Part shown: positions 1 through 6,744 of the stretch, piece after piece
Position numbering within the stretch: position 1 is the stretch's first letter
Layout: every line of letters begins with the position of its first letter
DNA from: a virus
Virus record (IMG/VR): IMGVR_UViG_3300036791_001917
Span: 1 to 29,107 of that record
DNA: 29,107 nucleotides
Direction: 5' to 3' (one strand)
The notes under the pieces: model-generated
Databases searched by the model: none
Told to the model about the DNA's origin: nothing
What the model saw: only the letters and a program-made list of their open reading frames with translations
Made by a program: the position numbers and the translations under genes

Positions 1-147
1 ATGCCGCTGAAGAAGGGTACGAGCAAGGCGACGTTCCAGCACAACATCTCGACCGAGGTCAAGGCCGGCAAGCCGGTGAAGCAGGCGGTCGCAATCGCGT
101 GGTCGCAGAAACGCGCAGCGCAGAAGGCGAAGCGCGGCGGCAAATGA
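1..147 (+). CDS. Small basic protein, 48 aa, unknown function
   Basis: This is the only convincing rightward gene. It opens with ATG at the first base of the window and ends in TGA at 145-147. The product is short and Lys/Arg-rich; it begins MPLKKGTSKATF and carries KAGKPVKQAVAIAW before a basic tail. Short proteins with an MPLKKG start and a KQAVAIA core recur in phage and prophage genomes, but I know of no established function. It converges on the late operon and is separated from it by the hairpin at 150-177. Because the window starts at its first codon, its ribosome binding site and promoter cannot be seen, and a longer upstream start cannot be excluded. Nucleic-acid binding would fit the charge but is only a guess. 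Confidence 0.6.
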   Translation: MPLKKGTSKATFQHNISTEVKAGKPVKQAVAIAWSQKRAAQKAKRGGK

Positions 148-149
148 AA

Positions 150-177
150 AAGGCGACGCCCGCGAAGGCGTCGCCTT
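150..177 (-). terminator. Intrinsic terminator at the end of the leftward operon
   Basis: A perfect 10-bp inverted repeat (aaggcgacgc at 150-159, gcgtcgcctt at 168-177) with an 8-nt loop. Read on the minus strand the hairpin runs directly into a T5 tract (151-147), as expected for a Rho-independent terminator after the gene at 197-517. On the plus strand it is followed by cccaaaa rather than a T tract, so it should act weakly, if at all, on the rightward 48-codon gene. Confidence 0.75.
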
Positions 178-196
178 CCCAAAAGTGCAGGCGTTT

Positions 197-517
197 TTAA
201 GCTGGCCGCACCTGTCCCGGTGGATGCTGTCCAGCCGGCGTTGCCGGTTGCGGCGCAGTCGGCGTCACACCGGGTTGCGCGACGCCGGGTTTCGCTGGCG
301 TCACGCCCGCAGGCGTTACGCCCGGCTGCGTTGGCGGCACACCGGGTGGCGTTGAGGCCGTCGTCGGCGATCCTGCCTCGTGCGTGTCGCCGCCTTTGCC
401 CATGTTGCTCGTCTTCGGGATGGTCGATTCGCCGTACGAACCGAACTCATCGGGGGTCGACGTGCCGATGCCGCTCTTGGGTTTGTCGCCAGCGGGTTGT
501 GACGCTTGCTGTTCCAT
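197..517 (-). CDS. Pro/Gly/Thr-rich low-complexity protein, 106 aa
   Basis: Last gene of the leftward set. The ATG at 517 is preceded by a strong Shine-Dalgarno sequence (gaggag, 7 nt before the start), which supports translation. The N-terminal half is polar (KPKSGIGTSTPDEFGSYGES); the C-terminal half consists of short degenerate repeats of the PGVTP / PGVPPTQ / PAGVTPAKPGV type, with no predicted fold, no membrane segment and no signal peptide. It lies downstream of a predicted terminator (556-583), so it depends on read-through or on a promoter in the 87-bp gap, where I see no convincing -35/-10 pair. No function can be assigned; the composition suggests an extended linker-like or surface protein. 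It is followed at once by the terminator at 150-177. Confidence 0.6.
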   Translation of the reverse strand: MEQQASQPAGDKPKSGIGTSTPDEFGSYGESTIPKTSNMGKGGDTHEAGSPTTASTPPGVPPTQPGVTPAGVTPAKPGVAQPGVTPTAPQPATPAGQHPPGQVRPA

Positions 518-555
518 GATTTGTCTCCTCAGAAAAGCGAAGGCTACTCCATGGC

Positions 556-583
556 AAAAGGGGTGCCCTGTTGAGCACCCCTT
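556..583 (-). terminator. Intrinsic terminator between the two Pro-rich genes
   Basis: A perfect 9-bp inverted repeat (aaggggtgc at 558-566, gcacccctt at 575-583) with an 8-nt loop. On the minus strand the stem ends in a T4 tract (559-556). It sits 21 bp after the stop codon of the gene at 605-1144 and would end or attenuate the main late transcript there. Confidence 0.7.
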
Positions 584-604
584 CCGTTGCCCGAGGAAAG
601 CCTT

Positions 605-1144
605 TTATGTCGTCGCTGCTGCACTCGGCGTGACGTGATCGCCGGTCGGCACGTAGAGGACCACCCATCCGGTTTCTGGCGTCCAGCCGACTTTCTTTTC
701 CAGCTTCAGCGTTGGTGCCTGCGGCGGACTGTCTGGCGGGAGGATCGGCCCACCGCCGATGACAGGCGGATACGCCGGATTGTCCGGAAAGCCTGCGCCC
801 GGGCCGCCCACGATCGGGAATGCAGGATGACCCGGCGAACCACCAGCACCGGGCGGCGTGCCGGGGGGCGTCGGCCAGATGCTTGGCGGGATCGGATGTT
901 CGGGGTGACCGGGCCACCACGGCGGCTGCTGTGGCGGCTGCCCGCCCGTTGGCGGTTGCGGCCAGATGCTTGGCGGAATCGGATGCTCCGGGTGACCGGG
1001 CCACCACGGCGGCTGCGATCCGCTCGGCGGTTGCGGAGGCGTCGGCCAGATGGTCGGTGGGATCGGATGCTCTGGATGTCCGGGATACCACGGCGGCTGC
1101 GCTGGCGGCGCGACCGGCGTGATCAAAGCGAGAAACGGTTGCAT
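605..1144 (-). CDS. Proline/tryptophan-rich repeat protein, 179 aa
   Basis: The ATG at 1144 has a good ribosome binding site (ggaagg, 8 nt upstream). Residues 17-37, 45-65 and 74-94 are three near-identical copies of a 21-residue unit with the core PGHPEHPIPP followed by [ST]IWP, spaced 28-29 residues apart. A degenerate fourth copy (GSPGHPAFPIVGG) follows at about 102-116, then a Gly/Pro stretch. The C-terminal 35 residues (LKLEKKVGWTPETGWVVLYV) look like a small beta-rich domain. There is no signal peptide or membrane segment. Repeats of the PGHPxHPI kind are seen in uncharacterised phage proteins encoded near tail or lysis genes, as far as I recall; no biochemical role is known to me. An extended polyproline-like rod ending in a folded tip is a reasonable structural inference. 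Adjacent genes: a 69-aa helical protein upstream and a terminator downstream. Confidence 0.7.
   Translation of the reverse strand: MQPFLALITPVAPPAQPPWYPGHPEHPIPPTIWPTPPQPPSGSQPPWWPGHPEHPIPPSIWPQPPTGGQPPQQPPWWPGHPEHPIPPSIWPTPPGTPPGAGGSPGHPAFPIVGGPGAGFPDNPAYPPVIGGGPILPPDSPPQAPTLKLEKKVGWTPETGWVVLYVPTGDHVTPSAAATT
863..1096 (-). repeat. Three tandem coding repeats (PGHPEHPIPP unit)
   Basis: Direct repeats of about 84-87 nt inside the Pro-rich gene. On the plus strand the shared core includes the recurrent words ggtgaccgggccaccacgg and gcttggcgg-atcggatg. The two left copies are nearly identical in DNA; the right-most (N-terminal) copy differs at several bases, which points to recent duplication of one unit. 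Confidence 0.75.
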
Positions 1145-1192
1145 GGTCTGATCCTTCCAAGAAGTTGATGGGCAGCGAATCGTAGTGGCAAG

Positions 1193-1402
1193 TCAACGCC
1201 GCAGCAATGAGGCAATGACACCATCGCGAACAATCGTGGCCTTGAGGTCGCGCAATGCTGCCTGCACGGACGAGTCCTCGATGCCGGCTGCGTCGACAAC
1301 CTCTTGCAACTTCTGCAGCGCTGTGAGTTGCTCGACATTGCCCCTGTCGTGCTGTTCTCTCAGGTCGTGCAGCGCCTGCAACGCTTGCGCTAGGTAGTCC
1401 AT
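1193..1402 (-). CDS. Small alpha-helical protein, 69 aa, unknown
   Basis: The ATG at 1402 has a strong Shine-Dalgarno (ggggag, 8 nt upstream) and lies 33 bp after the preceding stop. The product (MDYLAQALQALHDLREQHDR...) is rich in Ala, Leu, Gln, Glu and Arg with hydrophobic residues at heptad-like spacing, so one or two amphipathic helices and perhaps self-association are expected. No Cys cluster, signal peptide or membrane segment is present. I do not recognise the family. Its position after the tail-tip genes and a lipoprotein gene fits accessory virion or host-interaction genes, but nothing in the sequence fixes a role. A 48-bp gap with no obvious signal separates it from the Pro-rich gene downstream. 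Confidence 0.6.
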   Translation of the reverse strand: MDYLAQALQALHDLREQHDRGNVEQLTALQKLQEVVDAAGIEDSSVQAALRDLKATIVRDGVIASLLRR

Positions 1403-1435
1403 GCCGATAGCTCCCCAACCGTCGTCATCGCGTTG

Positions 1436-1639
1436 TCATGGTTGAACGCGCTTGCTGTTGCTTTGGTTGTCGCAGGCGGCATTGGCCATCGCGTCGCGCG
1501 CATCGTAGATCACGTCGAGTGCGACGCAATGCGAAAACGATGTCGCGTCGCCTTTCGTTTCGCGCGTAGATACATCGACGAAGTGACATCCTGCCCACAA
1601 GAAAACGCAACTGCAAAGCATCAGAAGCGAATAGCGCAT
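1436..1639 (-). CDS. Predicted small lipoprotein, 67 aa
   Basis: The ATG at 1639 lies 7 bp after the stop of the J-like gene. The N-terminus (MRYSLLMLCSCVFLWAGC) has a basic residue, a hydrophobic core and a lipobox-like end, predicting signal peptidase II cleavage before Cys18 and attachment to the outer or inner membrane. Trp at -3 is unusual for a lipobox, which lowers certainty. The mature part is about 50 residues, polar, with Cys38 and Cys56 that could form a disulphide. Two roles are typical for such phage genes: Rz1-like spanin, or superinfection-exclusion lipoprotein (phage T5 Llp and similar). There is no overlapping Rz-like gene and no proline-rich mature part, so spanin is less likely. 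The ribosome binding site is weak, so expression may rely on coupling to the tail gene. Confidence 0.55.
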   Translation of the reverse strand: MRYSLLMLCSCVFLWAGCHFVDVSTRETKGDATSFSHCVALDVIYDARDAMANAACDNQSNSKRVQP

Positions 1640-1646
1640 CGCTCGT

Positions 1647-4600
1647 TCATCGTTTGGCGAGTTGCACGACCATCGACAGGAAGAAAATGCCGCCAGAGGT
1701 CGTCGTGAAATCGTCGCTGTATGTATTCGTGTCGCCAGTGATGAAGCCGAAGCGGTAGTAGTGCGTGCCGATGCCGATGTTGTCGACCACGACTGGCGTG
1801 AAGAGGCCGGGCCCCGGCGATGCCCGCATGAGTGTCGGTGTCGTGCCGGCAAACGCGCCCGTTTCGTTGCGCGAGAGACCGAACGCGTACGACCCCGAGA
1901 TGTGCACGCTGCCTTGGACGATGACCGGCACGGTCGTGGAACCGGTCGGGATGTCTGTGGCAGCAACGACGACGGTTACTTGAATGTTGGTGTGCCCGGC
2001 CGTGTCTTCCGCGAATTGAATCGCCGAGATTGCGTTCTTGACGATCTGCGCGGTGCTGATGTCGTTCACGTTCGACTGCGGGCCGAAGCGGATCTGCGCG
2101 AGTGCCGAGTTCACGCCGTAGAACGATGAATCGAAGAACAACGTGTAGCCGCTGCCGACGTTGTTCGTGCGTTTCACGATTCCGTTTTGCAGGTAGTAGA
2201 CGTTCAGCCCGTCGTACACGATTGCGAGCACGTCGCTTGCAGTGTAGGTACCGACCGATTGAACGGCGGTGCCGCTCTCGTAGATGGTGAGAGCGCTTGT
2301 GCCCGAGCAGTACCACGCGAAGTTGAGCGAGGCGTAGTTCTCGTCCGTGGTCGGGTTGTTGTCCAGACCGAATATCACGTCTCGATCCACGCGCGGAGCG
2401 TGCGCAGAGCAGAACGCGCCGTTTTTGTACGAGTCGCGCGAGTACACGTCCGAGTCCCACGCGTTGACGCCAGTGGTCTTTTCGGCGTAATTCCCTGACA
2501 GCACGCAACTGCCGCGCGCGATCAGGAAGAGGTCTGTCGTCGCGTCGAGCGTGCCCTTGTAGCTGTAGTCGGCCAGCGATCCGGGGACTGTCGATGTGCC
2601 GGTCACGGTGAGGTTGCCGTTCTGCAACTGGAACGTGACATCGACGAATTCGTACGTCGGCACCGTGCTGTCGCAATAGCCTTCGAAGCCGTTGCCTTCG
2701 CCGCAGCCCGGGATGCCGATCAGCACGTAGGCGCTGTGTGCCATGAACGCCGGTGAACCGAAGATCGGCGGCGACGCGCCGCATCGGTACATCGCAGCCG
2801 GCAGGCCACCGAGCAACCGGTTAGTCATCGGTTCGTCGTACGAGATCACGACGACGATGACATCTGAACCCAAGCCGTTGAGGAGCCCCGCCATGACGGC
2901 CGGAGTGGATGAATCGCCATAGGTGTCGTACGTCACCGCTGATTGCACTGCGCCGGTGGTGCGCTTGATGACGCAGACGGTATAGCCGCGCGAGATGCCG
3001 ATCAGATGAGTGCCGCTCACGCCGTCGTACAAGCCAGCGCGGTTGCCGTAGGCTGACGTATCCGAATAGCCGCGCGCGACGGCGGCGAACGTCGTGGGCG
3101 CGCCAACCACATTCGACCAGCCGACAGTGATGCCGGGCGGCAGTGCGATTTGATGTTGCACGGGTGGCGTCCATGCCGAGCGCACGCCGATGGAGTTGAT
3201 CGCTCGCGCGCGGAAGACGTAGATCGTCCCCGACAGCAACCCGGGAATCATCGTCGTGCGCGCCGCTGCGCGCTCCGGCCAGCTCGGCCAGTTGATCGTC
3301 GGGTCGGTCGGCAGGTTCACTGCCGGGACGTATTGCAATTCGATGTTCCCTGACTGGAGCACCGAGGCATCCGTGAAAGCGTTCCACGAAATCTGCGTGC
3401 GCGTCAGGATCGAACCGTCTTTCATCGCCGTCGCGCCGCTCGTCACCGTGAGGCCGGTCGGCATCGGCACGAACCATGGCAGCGGCAGTTGGGTGTTCGG
3501 CGCCGCGTCGGCCAGCGTGAAGCCTGCGTCAGGGTCCCAGATGGAGGCGTCTGTCTCCTTGCACGTGATCAGCATCCCGCTCGTCGGCGCGAACTCGGTC
3601 GCAAGAATCTCGAACAGCTTCGCGTCCCAGCCGAAGCGCGGCAGGGTCATCGCGACAGCGTCGAACACTTCCAGCGGATACGCGAGCATGTTGCATGGCA
3701 ACTTCACTGTCAGGGCTTGTCGCGCATCGCGCAACATGCAGCCGCACACGTGCTGTGCATGTTCGACATCGGTCACTGCAACGAGCGAAATGGCGCGCGG
3801 CAGTTCCATGCCGTCAGCCGTGATGTAGGCATCGGCGCGTACTGGCGGCGTGGGCGTCACGACGAAGGCGAGGCGGTCGTCCGCAATCGATGGCTGGTAC
3901 GAATTGACCAGATCGATGCGCGCGACGCCTGCGCTGATGTCGATCGACGCCTTGTCGCTGATCCAGTCGTTCGTGATGGTTGCAACGGGCGCGCGATACG
4001 CGCCGGCAACAATGCGCAGCCTGCCTCCGACCCATGCCATCTTTCCAGCCATCGACATGACGATCTCGTTCATCGCCTGCGTCGGATCGGCGTCGGTGGG
4101 GATGACCGTGTTGCACGTGTACATCGGCCGCGCGACAGTGCCGCCAGTGCCGCTCGTGATCACGAAGTTGTGCATCACGTCACAGGCGTTCGCGGCTGAA
4201 GTGAAGTCGTCGTAGAGGTCGCTGGCGATTGCGCCGCCGCCGTACGGATAGAGCGCCCAATCGCGCGCGATCAGCGCCGGGTTCTCACTCCACTGTGTCG
4301 CGCCGATTCGCGGGTCGTAGAGACGAGCGCCGCGAAAGACGGCACTGAACGCCGGCACGCCTTGCGGGAAGGCGTCAACGTCGAACGTCAGAGTCACGAG
4401 CATGCAGGCAATGCCGGCGAACTGGAAGTCCGTCGTATTGACGTTGGCTATGCCGAGCGCGACGAGTTCGGTGCCGATGTTCTGGCCCGGTGCTCCGGTG
4501 TAGCCGCGGATGCGCGCCTTCGACACGACGGCATCGGTGAAGTAATAGATGTACACCGGATAGCCGCTGCCGCCGCTCCATGACACGACGTTGCCTGCAA

Positions 4601-5195
4601 CGGTGAACGGCAGTGGATTCTGATAACCCTCGACGCCGCTGCCGCCGTTCCACTCGATGACGCTCACCGATCCGGGGGTCAGCGTTGTGGAAGCAGGCAA
4701 CGAGATCGTGTACGAACCGGAGGCCGCGCTGCCGACGCCGACCATGCCTTGCGACCCGGTGACGGTCTTGCCATACGGCTGGGTGAGCACGTAGCCGGAA
4801 GCGTCCACGCTCACGAGCGCGTCGGCCATGTAGAACTGTTCGAACCCGTCGATCTCGTGGCCTGCTACCGCGACGACGAACGTGTAGAACTCCTTGTTGG
4901 CGCCGTGCGTGGCTTTGAACAGGATTCCATCGACGTTGCGGATGCGGCCGTAGCAACGCGAGCGCGGGCCGTTCGTCGTCGCCGTCATGACGAGGCGATC
5001 CTGCAACGAGGCATTGAGTGCGTTGCGCGCAGCGGCGCGCGCCTGCCGCGCTTGGTACGTGCCGTACGCGTAGTACGCAGCGAACGTTATCGCGTAGGAG
5101 GCGAACGTGATGCCGGCCGCGCCAATGAGGATGCCTTCCGAGAACAGGGCCGGGACGACCCATGCCTCGATAGCGAACGCGACTACGCCCGGCAT
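1647..5195 (-). CDS. J-like central tail / host-specificity protein, 1182 aa
   Basis: Largest tail-tip protein, analogous to lambda gpJ: it closes the distal end of the tail tube and contacts the host. The start at ATG 5195 is preferred over 5285 because ggagagg precedes it and upstream residues look non-coding; it overlaps the preceding gene by 13 bp. Residues 5-45 are hydrophobic (two candidate membrane helices, rich in Ala, Ile and Tyr), as often seen at the start of phage tail-tip proteins. About 60-575 is the tail hub region with the conserved WSENPALIARDWALYPYGGG segment of TipJ-type proteins. About 577-689 is a fibronectin III-like domain (YVFRARAINSIGVRSAWT). About 729-846 matches an ILEI/PANDER-like fold. 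About 850-1050 is probably a LamG-like beta sandwich (YDGLNVYYLQNG), and the last 130 residues form a further beta-rich tip. Receptor binding by the C-terminal half is inference. Confidence 0.85.
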   Translation of the reverse strand: MPGVVAFAIEAWVVPALFSEGILIGAAGITFASYAITFAAYYAYGTYQARQARAAARNALNASLQDRLVMTATTNGPRSRCYGRIRNVDGILFKATHGANKEFYTFVVAVAGHEIDGFEQFYMADALVSVDASGYVLTQPYGKTVTGSQGMVGVGSAASGSYTISLPASTTLTPGSVSVIEWNGGSGVEGYQNPLPFTVAGNVVSWSGGSGYPVYIYYFTDAVVSKARIRGYTGAPGQNIGTELVALGIANVNTTDFQFAGIACMLVTLTFDVDAFPQGVPAFSAVFRGARLYDPRIGATQWSENPALIARDWALYPYGGGAIASDLYDDFTSAANACDVMHNFVITSGTGGTVARPMYTCNTVIPTDADPTQAMNEIVMSMAGKMAWVGGRLRIVAGAYRAPVATITNDWISDKASIDISAGVARIDLVNSYQPSIADDRLAFVVTPTPPVRADAYITADGMELPRAISLVAVTDVEHAQHVCGCMLRDARQALTVKLPCNMLAYPLEVFDAVAMTLPRFGWDAKLFEILATEFAPTSGMLITCKETDASIWDPDAGFTLADAAPNTQLPLPWFVPMPTGLTVTSGATAMKDGSILTRTQISWNAFTDASVLQSGNIELQYVPAVNLPTDPTINWPSWPERAAARTTMIPGLLSGTIYVFRARAINSIGVRSAWTPPVQHQIALPPGITVGWSNVVGAPTTFAAVARGYSDTSAYGNRAGLYDGVSGTHLIGISRGYTVCVIKRTTGAVQSAVTYDTYGDSSTPAVMAGLLNGLGSDVIVVVISYDEPMTNRLLGGLPAAMYRCGASPPIFGSPAFMAHSAYVLIGIPGCGEGNGFEGYCDSTVPTYEFVDVTFQLQNGNLTVTGTSTVPGSLADYSYKGTLDATTDLFLIARGSCVLSGNYAEKTTGVNAWDSDVYSRDSYKNGAFCSAHAPRVDRDVIFGLDNNPTTDENYASLNFAWYCSGTSALTIYESGTAVQSVGTYTASDVLAIVYDGLNVYYLQNGIVKRTNNVGSGYTLFFDSSFYGVNSALAQIRFGPQSNVNDISTAQIVKNAISAIQFAEDTAGHTNIQVTVVVAATDIPTGSTTVPVIVQGSVHISGSYAFGLSRNETGAFAGTTPTLMRASPGPGLFTPVVVDNIGIGTHYYRFGFITGDTNTYSDDFTTTSGGIFFLSMVVQLAKR

Positions 5196-5590
5196 TCGCC
5201 TCTCCATGCAACGTGCGCAGCGTCGAACGGAAGCCGCCCGAGCCCGCCGCCACGCGCTGGCGCCAGCCATTGCGATCCGCCCCACACAGCAAACGCTGGT
5301 CCGTCCGGCGTACCGACTAGGCCGATGTCGCCGACCTGTGCAAGTGTTGTACGAATGCGATCACCGAAACGCCTGTCGCCGAGCGCGATCATGCCGTCCG
5401 CGATCAGCGCCTGCGCCTCTTGCTCGGTGTCGTAGGTTCCGCGCAGATCGGCAGCGGGGTCGCTGCCTGTCACGGCCAGCACCGCGTCGGCTGCGAACAG
5501 GCCGCAATCGTTCTTGCCCCACGCGAACGGTGCGTTCTCGCGCTCGGCGACGAGCGCTTGCAGGTTCGATTGCCACGTGCGCAGTCTCAT
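5183..5590 (-). CDS. NlpC/P60-like tail assembly protein (DUF6950-like), 135 aa
   Basis: The segment FAWGKNDCGLFAADAV (residues 22-37) is the hallmark of the small NlpC/P60-related tail proteins encoded just before J-like proteins, with Cys29 at the place of the catalytic thiol. The family is related to cell-wall cysteine peptidases and corresponds by position to lambda gpK, which is needed at the tail tip and may cut peptidoglycan during entry. The product is short (135 aa), and a catalytic His is not obvious: His126 (DAAHVAW) is the only candidate and lies near the C-terminus. It may therefore be structural only. ATG 5590 lies 5 bp after the previous stop. The gene overlaps the J-like gene by 13 bp. 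Confidence 0.75.
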   Translation of the reverse strand: MRLRTWQSNLQALVAERENAPFAWGKNDCGLFAADAVLAVTGSDPAADLRGTYDTEQEAQALIADGMIALGDRRFGDRIRTTLAQVGDIGLVGTPDGPAFAVWGGSQWLAPARGGGLGRLPFDAAHVAWRGECRA

Positions 5591-5595
5591 GCCCG

Positions 5596-6156
5596 TTATT
5601 GCTTGAAGAAACTCGCGGCGGGCCAGACATCCTGATGCTGCGATTGCACGACGATGAATTGCAGGCATTTGTCGCCGGGAAACAGCGCTTCCTGATCGGA
5701 ATCGTTGTAGTGCATGCCCTTCGGCCGCGCGAAAGCGATGCCACGATGCTCGGCCGTGACGCTGACGATCGCCTGCGGCCCGGCCTGCTGGATCGGCATC
5801 TGATCGAGCGTGCCTGCCCACGTGAGCAATGCATCGAGGATCGTCTGCGTGTTCGGGTCGAGGATCGCGGTCCAGACTTGCACGCGCTTGCCTTGGATCG
5901 GTTCGGCCAGTGCAATTGCGAGCGTGTCGTTCTGCACGCCTGACAACGAGAACTGCAAGCCGACCACTGCGCCGCCCTGATCTTTGATCGTGTTCGCACC
6001 GATTGCCTTGCCGCCGATGAACGTGTTGCCTTCCCATACGATGTCCATCGCGGCGGTCGTGATGTAGAGGGTGTCGGTCGTGTCCATCTGGATGAGCTGC
6101 GTCATGCCCAGGCGGTCGCCGAGGACGGCGTTCGCGGGAGGGGACAGCGTTCTCAC
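5596..6156 (-). CDS. Minor tail protein (tail tip), 186 aa
   Basis: The GTG at 6156 overlaps the preceding stop as GTGA and has gaggaag upstream. This start gives VRTLSPPANAVLGDRL, which fits the usual N-terminus of the family better than the internal MTQLIQMD start. Conserved-looking segments are the early strand VWEGNTFIGG, the middle GLQFSLSGVQ, and the end DSDQEALFPGDKCLQFI followed by WPAASFF. Proteins of this pattern (about 180-200 aa, ending WPAA-FF) are encoded between the tape measure and the NlpC/P60 protein in many siphophages and are assigned to the tail tip, in the position of lambda gpL-like proteins. The family assignment is from memory of the pattern. No enzyme motif is visible. 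Confidence 0.7.
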   Translation of the reverse strand: MRTLSPPANAVLGDRLGMTQLIQMDTTDTLYITTAAMDIVWEGNTFIGGKAIGANTIKDQGGAVVGLQFSLSGVQNDTLAIALAEPIQGKRVQVWTAILDPNTQTILDALLTWAGTLDQMPIQQAGPQAIVSVTAEHRGIAFARPKGMHYNDSDQEALFPGDKCLQFIVVQSQHQDVWPAASFFKQ

Positions 6157-6740
6157 AGCGGGGCTTCCTCGAGATCGATTGCGAGGCCGGCCATGCTGCC
6201 GGGTTGGTAGTTCGCCGTGTTGTTCAGTGACACCATGAGAAGCTGCACGGTGGGCGCGCTCCACGCGACGGCGCTGCCGGATGCGAGCGTCACGCTGCGC
6301 ACGCGATTGACCAGCGGCACCGTGATGATCCCGCTCGCGGACGCGCAGTCTTCGAACACTTGAAAGACCTCGCCGCCGACGCCGAGCATGTCGCCGGCAT
6401 TGAGCGTGCCGCTGCCGAGGATCGAGAGCGAGAGCGCGCCCTGCGTTGCGGCGCCTGCGAGGGAGGGCGACCCGCGCATCGTGCCGGCTGGCACCATGCG
6501 CAGCCAGTACGGGGCGAGCACGCGTTCCATGCCGCCAGCCATGCGGTTGAAAAACGCGGCAGCGGCGCTGCCTTGATCGATGGACAAGTCGGGCAGGGTG
6601 ACGCTGACCTTCCAGAACTCGCCGGGGAATTCGACGGATTCGACCCTGCCGCCGAGCGGCGAGCGGAACTGCACGCCCGCCTTCTGGATGCCCCACGAGA
6701 CTTTCTGGGGAGTGAGGTACGTCGGCCACGCGAATGCCAC
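6153..6740 (-). CDS. Minor tail protein after tape measure (distal-tail-like), 195 aa
   Basis: A GTG start at 6740 (MAFAWPTYLTPQ) is supported by aaggagg 8 nt upstream and by the 4-bp gap after the tape measure stop. The product is beta-rich: an N-terminal strand region with VSWGIQKAGVQFRSPLGG and a later GTLNAGDMLGVGGEVFQVF segment that reads like the small OB/beta-barrel of phage baseplate hub or distal tail proteins, where a property 'coordinate' barrel follows a ring-forming domain. Position directly after the tape measure corresponds to lambda gpM or SPP1 Dit. It would form a ring joining tube and tip. It overlaps the next gene by 4 bp. Function is inferred mainly from synteny. Confidence 0.7.
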   Translation of the reverse strand: MAFAWPTYLTPQKVSWGIQKAGVQFRSPLGGRVESVEFPGEFWKVSVTLPDLSIDQGSAAAAFFNRMAGGMERVLAPYWLRMVPAGTMRGSPSLAGAATQGALSLSILGSGTLNAGDMLGVGGEVFQVFEDCASASGIITVPLVNRVRSVTLASGSAVAWSAPTVQLLMVSLNNTANYQPGSMAGLAIDLEEAPL

Positions 6741-6744
6741 GATG

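Noticed and set aside
447-1418. 323-codon leftward ORF overlapping three small genes
   Set aside because: Arg/Ala-rich, low similarity to any real protein style, no ribosome binding site, and it overlaps genes with good start signals in other frames.
1425-1616. 63-codon leftward ORF starting MQLRFLVGRM
   Set aside because: Overlaps the predicted lipoprotein gene in another frame and is Arg-rich; the lipoprotein frame has a credible signal peptide.
1436-1639. Lipoprotein gene as an Rz1 spanin subunit
   Set aside because: No Rz-like inner-membrane partner overlaps or precedes it, there is no holin or endolysin nearby, and the mature part is not proline-rich.
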